Shown here: piece by piece, positions 1-8,655 of the stretch | Numbering within the stretch: the stretch's first letter is position 1 | How the letters are laid out: every line of letters begins with the position of its first letter | DNA from: Thermodesulfovibrionia bacterium | GTDB lineage: Bacteria > Nitrospirota > Thermodesulfovibrionia > UBA6902 | Length of the DNA: 64,000 nucleotides | NCBI GenBank assembly: GCA_030646035.1 | Contig: JAUSMY010000010.1 | Coordinates: 186,001 to 250,000, forward strand | Direction of reading: 5' to 3' | Translations under genes and position numbers: made by a program | The notes under the pieces: generated by a model | What the model was told of the DNA's origin: nothing | The model's input: only the letters and a program-made list of their open reading frames with translations | Database searches by the model: none

Positions 1-1193
1 CCGGGACAAATGGAAAAGGGTCAACAACAACCATGATCGCCTCCATTCTCAGAACCAGCGGCTGGAAAGTCGGAATGTTTACCTCGCCTCACCTCAAAAG
101 TTTTACCGAGCGTATCAGGGTTAACGGCATCCCGATATCAGAATCCGATGTGGTCTCGCTCACTCATAAAATAAGAGAGTCCTTTGCCGGTACAGACCTG
201 AACCCGACATTTTTTGAAGTTGTCACCGCGCTTGCGTTTTGCTATTTTTCATTACATAAGGTTGACTGGGCTGTTATAGAAACAGGAATGGGCGGCAGGT
301 TTGACGCAACAAATATAATCCATCCGGAGCTCAGCATCATAACAAACATAGACATTGACCATGCAGAATATCTTGGAGATTCCATTTCAGCCATAAGTCA
401 TGAAAAAGCAGGCATCATTAAACAGGGGGTGCCTGTGATAACAGGGGCCAGGCAGCCTGAGGCTATAATGAAGTTGTCAGATACAGCTGAGATGAATAAT
501 TCCGCTATTCATATTTACGGCAAAGACTTTACAAGTTCTCCAGTGTCGGCAGATCTCAACAGGCAGTTCTTTGATTACAAAGGCTACAGGACTCTGAAAA
601 ATATATCTTTAAATCTGTCCGGCAGCTACCAGACAGTTAACGCATCTCTTGCGATAAGAGCTGTGGAGATACTTAATAACAGCGGAGAAGATATTGACGA
701 TACCTCCGTAAGAACAAGCCTTACAGCGATCGATATTGAAGGAAGGCTTGAAGTTGTATCTGAGGCACCTTTCATAATTCTCGACAGTGCGCATAATCCT
801 GAAGCATCCAGAAGATTATCCAGCTCATTGAAAGAACTGTTCCCAGATAAGAAGATCACGATAATAATAGGTATAATGAAAGATAAAGACATAGCCGGAA
901 TATTAAAACCGATCTTAGAGATATCCGACTCTATCATTCTGACAAGGCCTGAAGGAGAAAGAGCCGCATCTCCTGAAGAGATCAATAATAAAGTAACCAG
1001 TTTGATTATGAACAATATTGCCAACAGGCATGTTTCAGTAACACTGACAGACTCAGTCAGCGAAGCTTTGGAAACAGCAAAGAAGATGTGGCTTGAAGAT
1101 AGCATCATATGTGTAACAGGTTCATTTTATACGACAGGCAAGGTCAAAGAGCTGTTGGGAAATAAAGGCATACTGTCCGGGCTAAGGGAATAA
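1..1193 (+). CDS. folC: Folylpolyglutamate/dihydrofolate synthase FolC, 5' truncated
   Basis: ATP-dependent ligase that adds glutamate to (dihydro)folate in the cytoplasm. The window opens inside the gene: the reading frame starts at base 3 and reads GTNGKGSTTTM, the FolC P-loop, so the ATG at 33 is internal and roughly the first 45-50 residues lie upstream. Downstream are the Mur-ligase-like signatures GMGGRFDATN and NIDIDHAEYLG, then the C-terminal domain with ILDSAHNPEA. About 396 residues are visible; the usual family length is about 420-440. lptD starts 7 bases after the stop, suggesting co-transcription. Whether it also has dihydrofolate synthase activity cannot be told from sequence. 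Confidence 0.95.
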   Translation, partial: GTNGKGSTTTMIASILRTSGWKVGMFTSPHLKSFTERIRVNGIPISESDVVSLTHKIRESFAGTDLNPTFFEVVTALAFCYFSLHKVDWAVIETGMGGRFDATNIIHPELSIITNIDIDHAEYLGDSISAISHEKAGIIKQGVPVITGARQPEAIMKLSDTAEMNNSAIHIYGKDFTSSPVSADLNRQFFDYKGYRTLKNISLNLSGSYQTVNASLAIRAVEILNNSGEDIDDTSVRTSLTAIDIEGRLEVVSEAPFIILDSAHNPEASRRLSSSLKELFPDKKITIIIGIMKDKDIAGILKPILEISDSIILTRPEGERAASPEEINNKVTSLIMNNIANRHVSVTLTDSVSEALETAKKMWLEDSIICVTGSFYTTGKVKELLGNKGILSGLRE

Positions 1194-1200
1194 ACAGAAA

Positions 1201-3255
1201 ATGAGAAATATGAAATTGGAAATTAAAAGCTCCCGGACAACCGTTAATCTCAGATATATACTTTTATTTATTCTTTTTTATTTCTCACTCCTTATTTCTG
1301 CATCAGCAGAGGAATCTTTAAATATATCTTCCGACTCCCTGGAGTATATATCCAGAGAGAATACATATATCGGGAAAGGAAATGTCAGCATACTGTATAA
1401 AGACCAAAGCCTGAAAGCCGACGAAGTGCGCCTGAACAATTCCACATCTGATGCCGTTGCGACAGGCAATATTATTTATGAAAGCAGTGAAACTATTATT
1501 AATGCTGATAAGCTGGAGTTGAACCTTGAAAATAAACTGGGCACAATTTATAAAAGCTACATATTATATAAAAAGAAAAATTACCACATCAGAGGCGGGG
1601 ACCTGACAAAGACAGGGGATGAAAGTTATAAGATGGATCGAGCCACTGTTACAACATGTGATGCAAACCCTCCTGAATGGCATATCTCTGCTGAAGACAT
1701 CATAGCGGTTGAGCACGAAAGACTGACCCTCAAAAATGCGAAATTCTATATAAGAAACATTCCTGTTCTATATACACCGTATTTCACCGTCCCTTTATTG
1801 GGCAAGCGAGAGACAGGTTTATTGAACCCGACTATCGGATATACAAATACTAAAGGATTCACTTACAAACAGGGGTTTTTCTGGGCCATACGTGACAACA
1901 TGGATGCAACCATCTACCTTGATTACTATAGCAATAAAGGGCTTGGCAAAGGTCTTGATTACAGGTATATATCAAACCCTGAGTCTCTTGGAGAAGTATG
2001 GCTGTACAACCTGAGGGACAATGACCTATCAAAAGAATTGACTGAGATCAAGACCTACCATAACCGTAAGCTCCCATTTAACATATCCAGCTACCTGAAA
2101 ATTCACGCGGTAAATGATTTTGATTATTACAATATCCTTGAGTCAACCACTCCTGACAGGTTCGGGCTATCATCAAAGGAACCGGCTTTTTTCGGCTTCC
2201 TGGCTAACGAGAGGCGGCAAAAATATCTTGAATCAAACCTGCATTTTTCAAAACCTTTCTATAACGGAAGGGTGTATCTCCTAAGCCAGTACAGACAAAA
2301 CCTTGAGGGAAGCTCGGGTACAATACCTCAAAATCTACCGGAAATAGGCATCATAATGAATACAGTTACCTATGGGCCAGCCTCTTTCAATGTCGCACTT
2401 AAAGGTGCAAATTTCTGGAGAGATCAGGGACAGATCGGACAGAGGATCGATCTGAATCCGAATTTATTTTTGAGCTTTGGAAGGATAGTTAATGTTACCC
2501 AGAAAATAGGGTTACGTGAAACAGCCTATTTTTTAACATCCCCGAACAAGAACAGGAACAGGCTGCTATTTGACCTGAGTACTTCATTGTCAACAAGTTT
2601 ACTAAAGAAATTCAAATCATTCAATCAAATTGTTGAGCCTTCAATTGAGTATACATACATCCCTGATGTTGAACAGGACGATATAACAACATTTGACTCA
2701 ACAGATCATATCCCTCAGACAAGCAGCATAACCTACTCACTCACAAATAGGCTTGCCAGCTCTGTTGCCCAAAAAAGGCTTGAATCAAGATTCAGGCTGT
2801 CACAAAGCTACAGCCTGCTTAGCACCGACAGGCCGTTTACCCCTGTAGTCGTGGAAGGCGCATTTTCAAGCGACAGATTGAGCTTTAAAATAAACGCATC
2901 ATATGATACATATGACATGAGGATAACAGATACTATCGCATCTGTTAATCTAAAGAGCGAAACCGGCTTTATAAGCCTGGGGAAAAACTTCCGGCGCTCT
3001 ACGCTTCTTGACCAGTACTCGATTGAAGCAGGCCTTTACCATCCGATAAAAGTTTACAATAAAAGCCTTCCTGTAGAGATGTACGGCAAGCTGTGGTACG
3101 ACCTTAAGGGCGGGGGAATACAGGAGCTGAATCTAAAGACTACATATAAACGCCAATGCTGGGGATTTACCGCTTCTTATACAAAAAAACCTCTTGAATA
3201 CCAGATCATGTTCGGCATCGAGTTTACCGGACTTGGCACAGTTCAGTTAGGATGA
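1201..3255 (+). CDS. lptD: LPS-assembly protein LptD
   Basis: Outer-membrane beta-barrel that, with LptE, inserts lipopolysaccharide into the outer leaflet. 684 residues: signal peptide (hydrophobic 19-34, likely cleavage after ASA near 36), an OstA/LptA-like beta-jellyroll from about 38 to 150 (SDSLEYIS, ADEVRLN, GNIIYES, ADKLELN), then a long barrel region rich in aromatic strands ending at the C-terminus. It has only two cysteines, Cys153 at the jellyroll-barrel junction and Cys653 in the last strands, spaced as for one inter-domain disulfide. The start is taken at 1201; a second ATG at 1210 is possible. The 3' end overlaps convergent mazG by 13 bases. The partner lptE is at about 26.1-26.6 kb. 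Confidence 0.93.
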   Translation: MRNMKLEIKSSRTTVNLRYILLFILFYFSLLISASAEESLNISSDSLEYISRENTYIGKGNVSILYKDQSLKADEVRLNNSTSDAVATGNIIYESSETIINADKLELNLENKLGTIYKSYILYKKKNYHIRGGDLTKTGDESYKMDRATVTTCDANPPEWHISAEDIIAVEHERLTLKNAKFYIRNIPVLYTPYFTVPLLGKRETGLLNPTIGYTNTKGFTYKQGFFWAIRDNMDATIYLDYYSNKGLGKGLDYRYISNPESLGEVWLYNLRDNDLSKELTEIKTYHNRKLPFNISSYLKIHAVNDFDYYNILESTTPDRFGLSSKEPAFFGFLANERRQKYLESNLHFSKPFYNGRVYLLSQYRQNLEGSSGTIPQNLPEIGIIMNTVTYGPASFNVALKGANFWRDQGQIGQRIDLNPNLFLSFGRIVNVTQKIGLRETAYFLTSPNKNRNRLLFDLSTSLSTSLLKKFKSFNQIVEPSIEYTYIPDVEQDDITTFDSTDHIPQTSSITYSLTNRLASSVAQKRLESRFRLSQSYSLLSTDRPFTPVVVEGAFSSDRLSFKINASYDTYDMRITDTIASVNLKSETGFISLGKNFRRSTLLDQYSIEAGLYHPIKVYNKSLPVEMYGKLWYDLKGGGIQELNLKTTYKRQCWGFTASYTKKPLEYQIMFGIEFTGLGTVQLG

Positions 3256-4013
3256 TGGCCCTTTGCTTCGTTCCAGCACGCCTCCATCTCAGAAAGCTTC
3301 ATATCTGAAACCTCCATGCCCCGCTCAGCAGCAATTCTCTCGATATGCTCAAACCGCGCAATAAATTTACTTATGGTCTTCCGCAGGGCATCCTCAGGAT
3401 TTACTTTGACAAAGTTTGATATGCTGACAAGAACAAAAAATATATCACCAAGCTCATCTTCGACATTGCTGTAATCTTTCTTTAAAAGCGCCCGCTTGAA
3501 CTCGCCGACCTCTTCATCAAGTTTTTTAAAAACATCCTCTATATTATCCCAGTCAAACCCGACGCCGGACGCCTTGGCCTGCAGCTCCTGCGCCCTCAAA
3601 AGAGACGGAAGCGTCTTCGGCACTCCGTCTAAAATAGATCTTACCTTCTTCTTTTCTGATCTCTTGTGCTCCTCCCACCATTTTGATACATCAGCAGATG
3701 TCTTGAAATCCTTATCCCCGAAGACATGAGGATGCCTCCTGACCATCTTGCTGACGATCCCCTCAATTACATCATCTATTTCAAACAGCCCCTCCTCCTT
3801 TGCGATCTGAGAGTGGAGGGCTATCTGAAGGAGAAGGTCCCCCAGTTCCTCTTTAATATGATCAGAGTCATTTTCATCAAAAGCATCAAGAAGCTCGTAA
3901 AGCTCTTCAATAAGATAAGGCCTCAGGCTGTCCCTTGTCTGCTCCTTGTCCCATGGGCATCCATCCGGCCCCCTGAGCCTGTCAACCACCTTTATTAATT
4001 CTTCAAGTTTCAT
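3243..4013 (-). CDS. mazG: Nucleoside triphosphate pyrophosphohydrolase MazG
   Basis: Hydrolyses (d)NTPs to NMP and pyrophosphate, a house-cleaning and stringent-response-modulating role. 256 residues, close to the usual 260-270, with two tandem MazG domains. The N-terminal one has PWDKEQT and the metal-binding helices YLIEELYELLDA and EELGDLLLQ. The C-terminal one has GFDWDNIEDVFKKLDEE and ELGDIFFVLV. Convergent with lptD, the stop codons overlapping by 13 bases. Its start faces the divergent hpt gene across about 137 bases. Confidence 0.95.
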   Translation of the reverse strand: MKLEELIKVVDRLRGPDGCPWDKEQTRDSLRPYLIEELYELLDAFDENDSDHIKEELGDLLLQIALHSQIAKEEGLFEIDDVIEGIVSKMVRRHPHVFGDKDFKTSADVSKWWEEHKRSEKKKVRSILDGVPKTLPSLLRAQELQAKASGVGFDWDNIEDVFKKLDEEVGEFKRALLKKDYSNVEDELGDIFFVLVSISNFVKVNPEDALRKTISKFIARFEHIERIAAERGMEVSDMKLSEMEACWNEAKGHHPN

Positions 4014-4140
4014 TTTGATCCTAAATATTGAATTGCATATTATATGTTTTCAACTTAATAAGATACAAACAGATCGGTTATGGCGCTGGAATATGGAACG
4101 AAAAAATAGTATAGTATAAAAACATTCAACCAGATCAAAT

Positions 4141-4145
4141 GGAGG
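4141..4145 (+). promoter_or_regulatory. Ribosome binding site that sets the hpt start
   Basis: GGAGG lies 5 bases before the ATG at 4151 and inside the reading frame of the upstream in-frame ATG at 4139. The ATG at 4139 has no comparable purine run before it, so translation most likely begins at 4151. Confidence 0.7.
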
Positions 4146-4150
4146 ATAAA

Positions 4151-4672
4151 ATGGTAGTAGGCAAACCGCTTCTCACGGTACTGCAGATACAGGATAGGGT
4201 CAAAGAGCTTGCCAAGGAAATATCAACTGATTACAAGGGCAAGGAGATCATATCGATCGGGGTTCTTAAAGGCGCATTTATATTCTTCTCAGATCTTGTA
4301 AAATTAATCCAGGTCCCCACAGATATCGACTTCCTCAACGTCTCCAGCTACAGCAAGACAGAGAGCACCGGCAAGATAAAGATCCATACCGATATCAGAG
4401 AAGACATACGCGGCAGACATGTTCTCCTCATAGAGGACATTATTGATACAGGGATCACAATTAATTATCTCAAGAAGAAGCTCCTTGCAAAAAAACCTGC
4501 CTCACTTAAGATATGCTGCCTGCTTGACAAGAAAGAGCGGAGAAAAGTTGACGCAGGAATTGACTATACAGGCTTCGAGATACCGGACAAATATCTGGTT
4601 GGTTACGGGCTTGATTACGAGAATAAATTCAGGAACCTTCCTTATATTGCAATACTGAAGAAGCGGGGTTAA
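4151..4672 (+). CDS. hpt: Hypoxanthine (guanine) phosphoribosyltransferase
   Basis: Purine salvage enzyme that joins hypoxanthine or guanine to PRPP. 173 residues from the RBS-supported ATG at 4151. The PRPP-binding loop VLLIEDIIDTGITINYL lies near residue 95, and the family features GVLKGAFIF, PTDIDFLNVSSY and the C-terminal PDKYLVGYGLDYENKFRNLPY are present. It stands alone: divergent mazG is upstream and a convergent gene is downstream. AT-rich -10-like hexamers (TATAGT/TATAAA, about 4110-4120) precede it without a convincing -35 box. Confidence 0.95.
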   Translation: MVVGKPLLTVLQIQDRVKELAKEISTDYKGKEIISIGVLKGAFIFFSDLVKLIQVPTDIDFLNVSSYSKTESTGKIKIHTDIREDIRGRHVLLIEDIIDTGITINYLKKKLLAKKPASLKICCLLDKKERRKVDAGIDYTGFEIPDKYLVGYGLDYENKFRNLPYIAILKKRG

Positions 4673-4707
4673 GGATTTAAGACAGAATACTACTATATCT
4701 CCGAGTC

Positions 4708-6807
4708 CTATTCAGGCGTTATATTTTTTAAATAGTTTACAGCATTTTTGTTGCCGAGTTCTGCCGATCTCCTAAAGCTTGCTAAAGCCTTTTTCCCGTC
4801 TCCCATGTCCTTATAGCAGAGCCCGAGGTAAAAATAAGCTGTCGAGTTTTTCGGGTCCTTTGCAAGTGCAGTTTCATAATCACTGACCGCCTTTTGAAAA
4901 TCACCGGTCTTCCTGTATGTATTTCCGCGATTGTTGTATACCCTTATGTAATCAGGTTCAAGCTCTATAGACTTGGAATAGTCGTCTAAAGCTTCTTTGT
5001 ATCTTCCCATGCTTTCATAGGCAAAACCCCTGTTGTTGTATGCCTTGCCGCTCCACCGGTCGAGCTCTATGGCCTTGGTATAGTCCTGGACAGCAAGGTC
5101 AAACTTGCCCATATTGCTGTATACAACTCCACGGTTGCTGTATGCCTTTGCGTACTCCGGGTCTATATCTATAGCCTTGTCATAGTCCCTGACGGCATCA
5201 TCATATCTCTTCATCTTCATGAAGACATTTCCACGGTTGCTGTACACACCTGACAATCCTGGATCTACCTCCACCGCCTTTGTGAAATCTTTAACGGCAA
5301 GATCAAGCTTGTCCATGCTCTCATAAGCGCTGCCGCGGTTGCTGTATGCCTTTGCATGGCGCGGGTCGATCTCGATCGCCTTGCTGTAGTCATCTATAGC
5401 TTTCACGAACTCTTTCCTCTCCCAATAGACAACCCCTCGGTTCAGGTAAGCGATAGGCACCCTGTCAGGGAAAAGTTTTATCTGGTATGACCAGAGGGAT
5501 ACCGTATCCTTCCATACAGGAATATTGATTAAAGTGATATTTATCAGCACACCGGTAATGATGCCTAATAAAAGTACATACATAATCCTCAGGCTGCTGG
5601 AATATGTCCTTATGAAAAGATCGCCTGCAGCAATACCGACTAAGATCAGAGGGCCAAGAGATGGAAGATATGTATACCTGTTGGCTGCGGAAAAACTTCC
5701 GGTCTGCGCTATGCCGATAACGGGAAGCAGCGTAACAACATAGTAAAACCAGAGAGCAGGAACCAGCCTCTTCTTCCTTAAAAGATAAAGACTCAGCATG
5801 GTTATAATTATAAAAAGAGCAGTAGCGCCCATATATTCAAAAGAGGGAATTGTTATTTCTCTGGGATAAGGATAGTAAGGGGCAAGGCCGGACGGGATGA
5901 CCATCTTGTAAAGATAAAAGATATACCCTTTCATGGCAACAAAGAAACGCATGTAAACCGGATGCGTTTCCATGCCCATCACTGCCCCTTTTTCATTATG
6001 TGTATATAAGGCCACTGCCGAAACAAATAGGCTCATGCAGATGAATGGGATCTTTTCAATGACCGTCTTCTTTACTTCACCCCATCCCTTATCAGGCAGC
6101 AGTCTGCCAAGGGGATAATAGTCAAGAATAATAAGAACCAAAGGCAGGGTCACAGCCATTGACTTACTCATGAGAGACATAGCAAAGAAAACTATTGAAC
6201 CGGCATAATACCTTTTATTACAAACAGTTACAGAACAATACTTCAAGTAGCTTAGGATACTCAGAATGTAAAAAAACGAGTAGAGAACATCCTTCCTCTC
6301 TGCAGTCCATGCCACTGACTCAACACGCAGAGGATGCAGGCCGAATAGCATAGCAGTGACCGATGCCGCAACAAGAGGCATCGTTATCCCTTTCTCATCT
6401 TTTGACCTCCCAAGCTTAACCAGAAAGAAAACAAGCACAAAGACAAGAAATGTGTTCAGCCCGTGAAAGATATTATTTGTCAGGTGATATCCAAAAGGGT
6501 CTTTCCCCCAAAAGAAATAATCAATTGCAAGCGATGTTACCGTGACAGGGTACCATGCAGCAATGGCAACATCTGTGAAGGCCCACTTAAAAAAGTCAGT
6601 ATCAATCGACTGTATATTCCTGTTTTCAGCTACAAGCAGGTTATCGTCCCATATCAGAAACTCACCTTTTAACGCAGGAATAAATACAATGAACGCGGTC
6701 AGTGCTATCGCACATGCAACAGATAAGATGATTACTTTTTCCCGAAGAGAATAAGAGTGAGATATTTCTGTTTGGCAGGGTTTGTTATCTTTTCTTGATT
6801 TAGACAT
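4708..6807 (-). CDS. TMTC-like (DUF1736 type) multi-pass membrane protein with seven TPRs
   Basis: Probable GT-C type membrane protein. About 10 membrane segments fill residues 24-440, and seven tandem TPR units (AY.NRG.VY, ...A.DYSKAIEIDP) fill about 455-690. The luminal loop after the first segment has the acidic WDD pair (53-55) and a later loop has HPLRVESVAWTAERKD, hallmarks I associate with the TMTC/O-mannosyltransferase-like family. Start chosen at 6807 (MSKSRKDN): the frame stays open upstream to 6918, but those codons run through the tRNA-Leu gene and give the well-known artefact MAELVDARDLKSL. Family membership is fairly secure; glycosyltransferase activity and substrate are inference. 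It is a single gene, convergent with hpt. Confidence 0.8.
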   Translation of the reverse strand: MSKSRKDNKPCQTEISHSYSLREKVIILSVACAIALTAFIVFIPALKGEFLIWDDNLLVAENRNIQSIDTDFFKWAFTDVAIAAWYPVTVTSLAIDYFFWGKDPFGYHLTNNIFHGLNTFLVFVLVFFLVKLGRSKDEKGITMPLVAASVTAMLFGLHPLRVESVAWTAERKDVLYSFFYILSILSYLKYCSVTVCNKRYYAGSIVFFAMSLMSKSMAVTLPLVLIILDYYPLGRLLPDKGWGEVKKTVIEKIPFICMSLFVSAVALYTHNEKGAVMGMETHPVYMRFFVAMKGYIFYLYKMVIPSGLAPYYPYPREITIPSFEYMGATALFIIITMLSLYLLRKKRLVPALWFYYVVTLLPVIGIAQTGSFSAANRYTYLPSLGPLILVGIAAGDLFIRTYSSSLRIMYVLLLGIITGVLINITLINIPVWKDTVSLWSYQIKLFPDRVPIAYLNRGVVYWERKEFVKAIDDYSKAIEIDPRHAKAYSNRGSAYESMDKLDLAVKDFTKAVEVDPGLSGVYSNRGNVFMKMKRYDDAVRDYDKAIDIDPEYAKAYSNRGVVYSNMGKFDLAVQDYTKAIELDRWSGKAYNNRGFAYESMGRYKEALDDYSKSIELEPDYIRVYNNRGNTYRKTGDFQKAVSDYETALAKDPKNSTAYFYLGLCYKDMGDGKKALASFRRSAELGNKNAVNYLKNITPE
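4750..5465 (-). repeat. 102-base periodic repeat encoding seven TPR units
   Basis: Seven successive 34-codon units recur with phrases such as gttgctgtatgcctttgc. The units differ at many third positions. The periodicity is explained by the TPR domain of the membrane protein. Confidence 0.8.
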
Positions 6808-6837
6808 AAGGCTGATAGAAAAAACAGAAACAAAAAA

Positions 6838-6924
6838 TGGTGCCGAAGGCCGGACTCGAACCGGCACAGCCAAAAGACCGAGGGATTTTAAGTCCCTTGC
6901 GTCTACCAATTCCGCCACTCCGGC
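6838..6924 (-). tRNA. tRNA-Leu (anticodon UAA)
   Basis: Class II tRNA of 87 bases with encoded CCA. Acceptor stem GCCGGAG pairs with CTTCGGC, discriminator A. Anticodon stem AGGGA/TCCCT encloses loop CTTAAAA, so the anticodon is TAA. A long variable arm is present (CGGTCTTTTGGCTG) and the T loop reads GGTTCGAGTCC. Confidence 0.97.
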
Positions 6925-7033
6925 GACACATTAATTACTGCATAAAAAATAACTGCCAAACTAAAAACAACCTTAAAATGGAATTTTATTATACACGATT
7001 ACTGCATGAAAAAAGATTGGATACTTCCTGAGA

Positions 7034-7654
7034 TTACAATTGCTCAGCAGAAATCTTACGAATCACATCAGCTATCTCCCGGCTTAAACTTTGAAGCGAC
7101 CGGCTCATTGCCGTTACAACGGCAGCATGGCCCTGCCCCTCTATAGATTCATTAATTTTTGATTCACTTACATGAACCACTTTTTTATCCTTTCCGTCAG
7201 ATATGGTCCACCGCGCTGACAGCGCAACCTCATTCTCTGAGATCTTGCCGAATTTAGTGATTCGGAGATCAATACGGTATTTTGCAGGAACAGGCTGACG
7301 CCACGAAACAAGTGTAACCCCATCTGATACAAGAAGCTCTGAAATATCTGCTGTAATAACATGGGAAATATCATCCTTCAGAGATCCGGCCCAGCGGTCA
7401 AATTCGGAATATACAAGTTGATTGCTGCCTGAATAAAAGACTATCTGCGGCCTGTCGAGTACGTCAGGTATTTCAACCGGGCCAAGAGCTATTAAAACCC
7501 TTTCATGCGTCTCAACGGATCGTTGAACAACAGCCTGGCTACTTATTGAATTTAAAGTATAAAATCTTGATTCTTTTGTAACAGCGCATCCGGTTACAAG
7601 CGTAATTAATACAATAAAACATAATACCGCTGACCTGTGAAATAAAGAGTTCAT
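7034..7654 (-). CDS. ABC-type transport auxiliary lipoprotein (PqiC-like), last gene of the mla operon
   Basis: 206 residues. The signal peptide ends in a lipobox, LVTGC (Cys23), followed by SRFYTLNS, the usual opening of the ABC_trans_aux/PqiC family. Later family-like segments are IALGPVEIPDVLDRPQIV, FDRWAGSLKDDI and a C-terminal helix with SLSREIADVIR. It starts 4 bases after mlaD stops, so it probably works as the lipoprotein partner of the MCE transporter, perhaps at the outer membrane. Family call good; exact function inferred from context. Confidence 0.85.
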   Translation of the reverse strand: MNSLFHRSAVLCFIVLITLVTGCAVTKESRFYTLNSISSQAVVQRSVETHERVLIALGPVEIPDVLDRPQIVFYSGSNQLVYSEFDRWAGSLKDDISHVITADISELLVSDGVTLVSWRQPVPAKYRIDLRITKFGKISENEVALSARWTISDGKDKKVVHVSESKINESIEGQGHAAVVTAMSRSLQSLSREIADVIRKISAEQL

Positions 7655-7658
7655 AGTC

Positions 7659-8639
7659 TTATTCTCCTTCGGAATCCCGTTTGCCTCTTATCAGCGCCTC
7701 GGGATGCTGCTCAATATAATCAGCCATGAAACGTATCGAACGCGCCGCAGCTGAAAGCTCTTTAAGCGCGTTATTCAGTTCATAGACAGATTCTGAATCT
7801 TTTGCTGTAATACTCTTGACCGCCTCCATCGCATCCCGTGTTGTTGCCAGTGTATCTTTAATTTCAGCAGCCAGGTCAGCAGGCGCGCCCTCTTCCATCT
7901 TGATAGTCTTTTCAAACTGCCCAAGCGCGGATTGAGCCGCTATGGAAGTATTGATGACGCTGTTTGCAAGAGGGGTAAACTGTTTGTCTATATTTGCCAG
8001 CAGCGAATGGATATCCTTCAGCGCCTGATCAAATGAGCCGACGCTCCCGATCAGTTCCGGGGAGTTCACGATCTTCTCTATCCCCTCTATGGCTTTTACC
8101 ATTTTACTGAACATCTCTTCGATCGGGAGGCTGCCCAATTTTTCTGTCAGCGCTTCAAGGTCTGAAGAGATGGTCGGGATCTCAGGATACTCGCCCTTTA
8201 TCCCCGCCAGCGTTGCTGGCTTATCAGGATAAAAATCAAGGTTTATCATAAGCTGGCCTGTCACCATGCTCTGCATCTGAAGCTGAGCCCTGAGGCCTTT
8301 GGTGATAAGCTGATCAATATATCCTTTCCCCATCTCCCGAACATTATCCTGAGATATGAACTTTTCAGGTTCAATATCAATGATCACAGGGATGCGCATT
8401 GACAGGTCTTCTGAATTAAACTGCAACAAGATATCAGTCACTGAACCTATCTTGACGCCCCTGAACATGACCGGAGATCCGATATTTAAACCCTTTACTG
8501 AGCCTTTAAAATAGAGCACATGCTTCTCCATTTTGGTAAAGAGCCTGCCTGACCCGAAGATCAGTACACCTGCGATTACCAGAACAACCGCGCCCACGAC
8601 AAAACTGCCGATCAAAGTTTTATTTGCCTGTTTGCTCAT
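7659..8639 (-). CDS. mlaD: MCE-family lipid-transport substrate-binding protein (MlaD-like)
   Basis: Periplasmic, inner-membrane-anchored lipid carrier of an Mla-type ABC system. 326 residues: a single membrane segment at about 9-29 (LIGSFVVGAVVLVIAGVLIF), an MCE domain at about 38-116 (YFKGSVKGLNIGSPVMFRGV, then GLRAQLQMQSMVTGQLMI), then a long helical tail. It is longer than E. coli MlaD (about 180 residues) and closer to the extended MCE proteins with helical C-termini. Lies between mlaF and the lipoprotein in a same-strand run. Confidence 0.92.
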   Translation of the reverse strand: MSKQANKTLIGSFVVGAVVLVIAGVLIFGSGRLFTKMEKHVLYFKGSVKGLNIGSPVMFRGVKIGSVTDILLQFNSEDLSMRIPVIIDIEPEKFISQDNVREMGKGYIDQLITKGLRAQLQMQSMVTGQLMINLDFYPDKPATLAGIKGEYPEIPTISSDLEALTEKLGSLPIEEMFSKMVKAIEGIEKIVNSPELIGSVGSFDQALKDIHSLLANIDKQFTPLANSVINTSIAAQSALGQFEKTIKMEEGAPADLAAEIKDTLATTRDAMEAVKSITAKDSESVYELNNALKELSAAARSIRFMADYIEQHPEALIRGKRDSEGE

Positions 8640-8655
8640 TTGATTTCTCCATTAT

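Noticed and set aside
4750-5465. Regular 102-base repeats that could suggest a repeat array
   Set aside because: The period equals 34 codons and the repeats translate cleanly to TPR units in one frame, so this is protein-level repetition and not a CRISPR or satellite.
6808-6918. N-terminal extension of the TMTC-like protein
   Set aside because: It is the antisense-style artefact peptide of a tRNA-Leu gene on the same strand; the start at 6807 is used.
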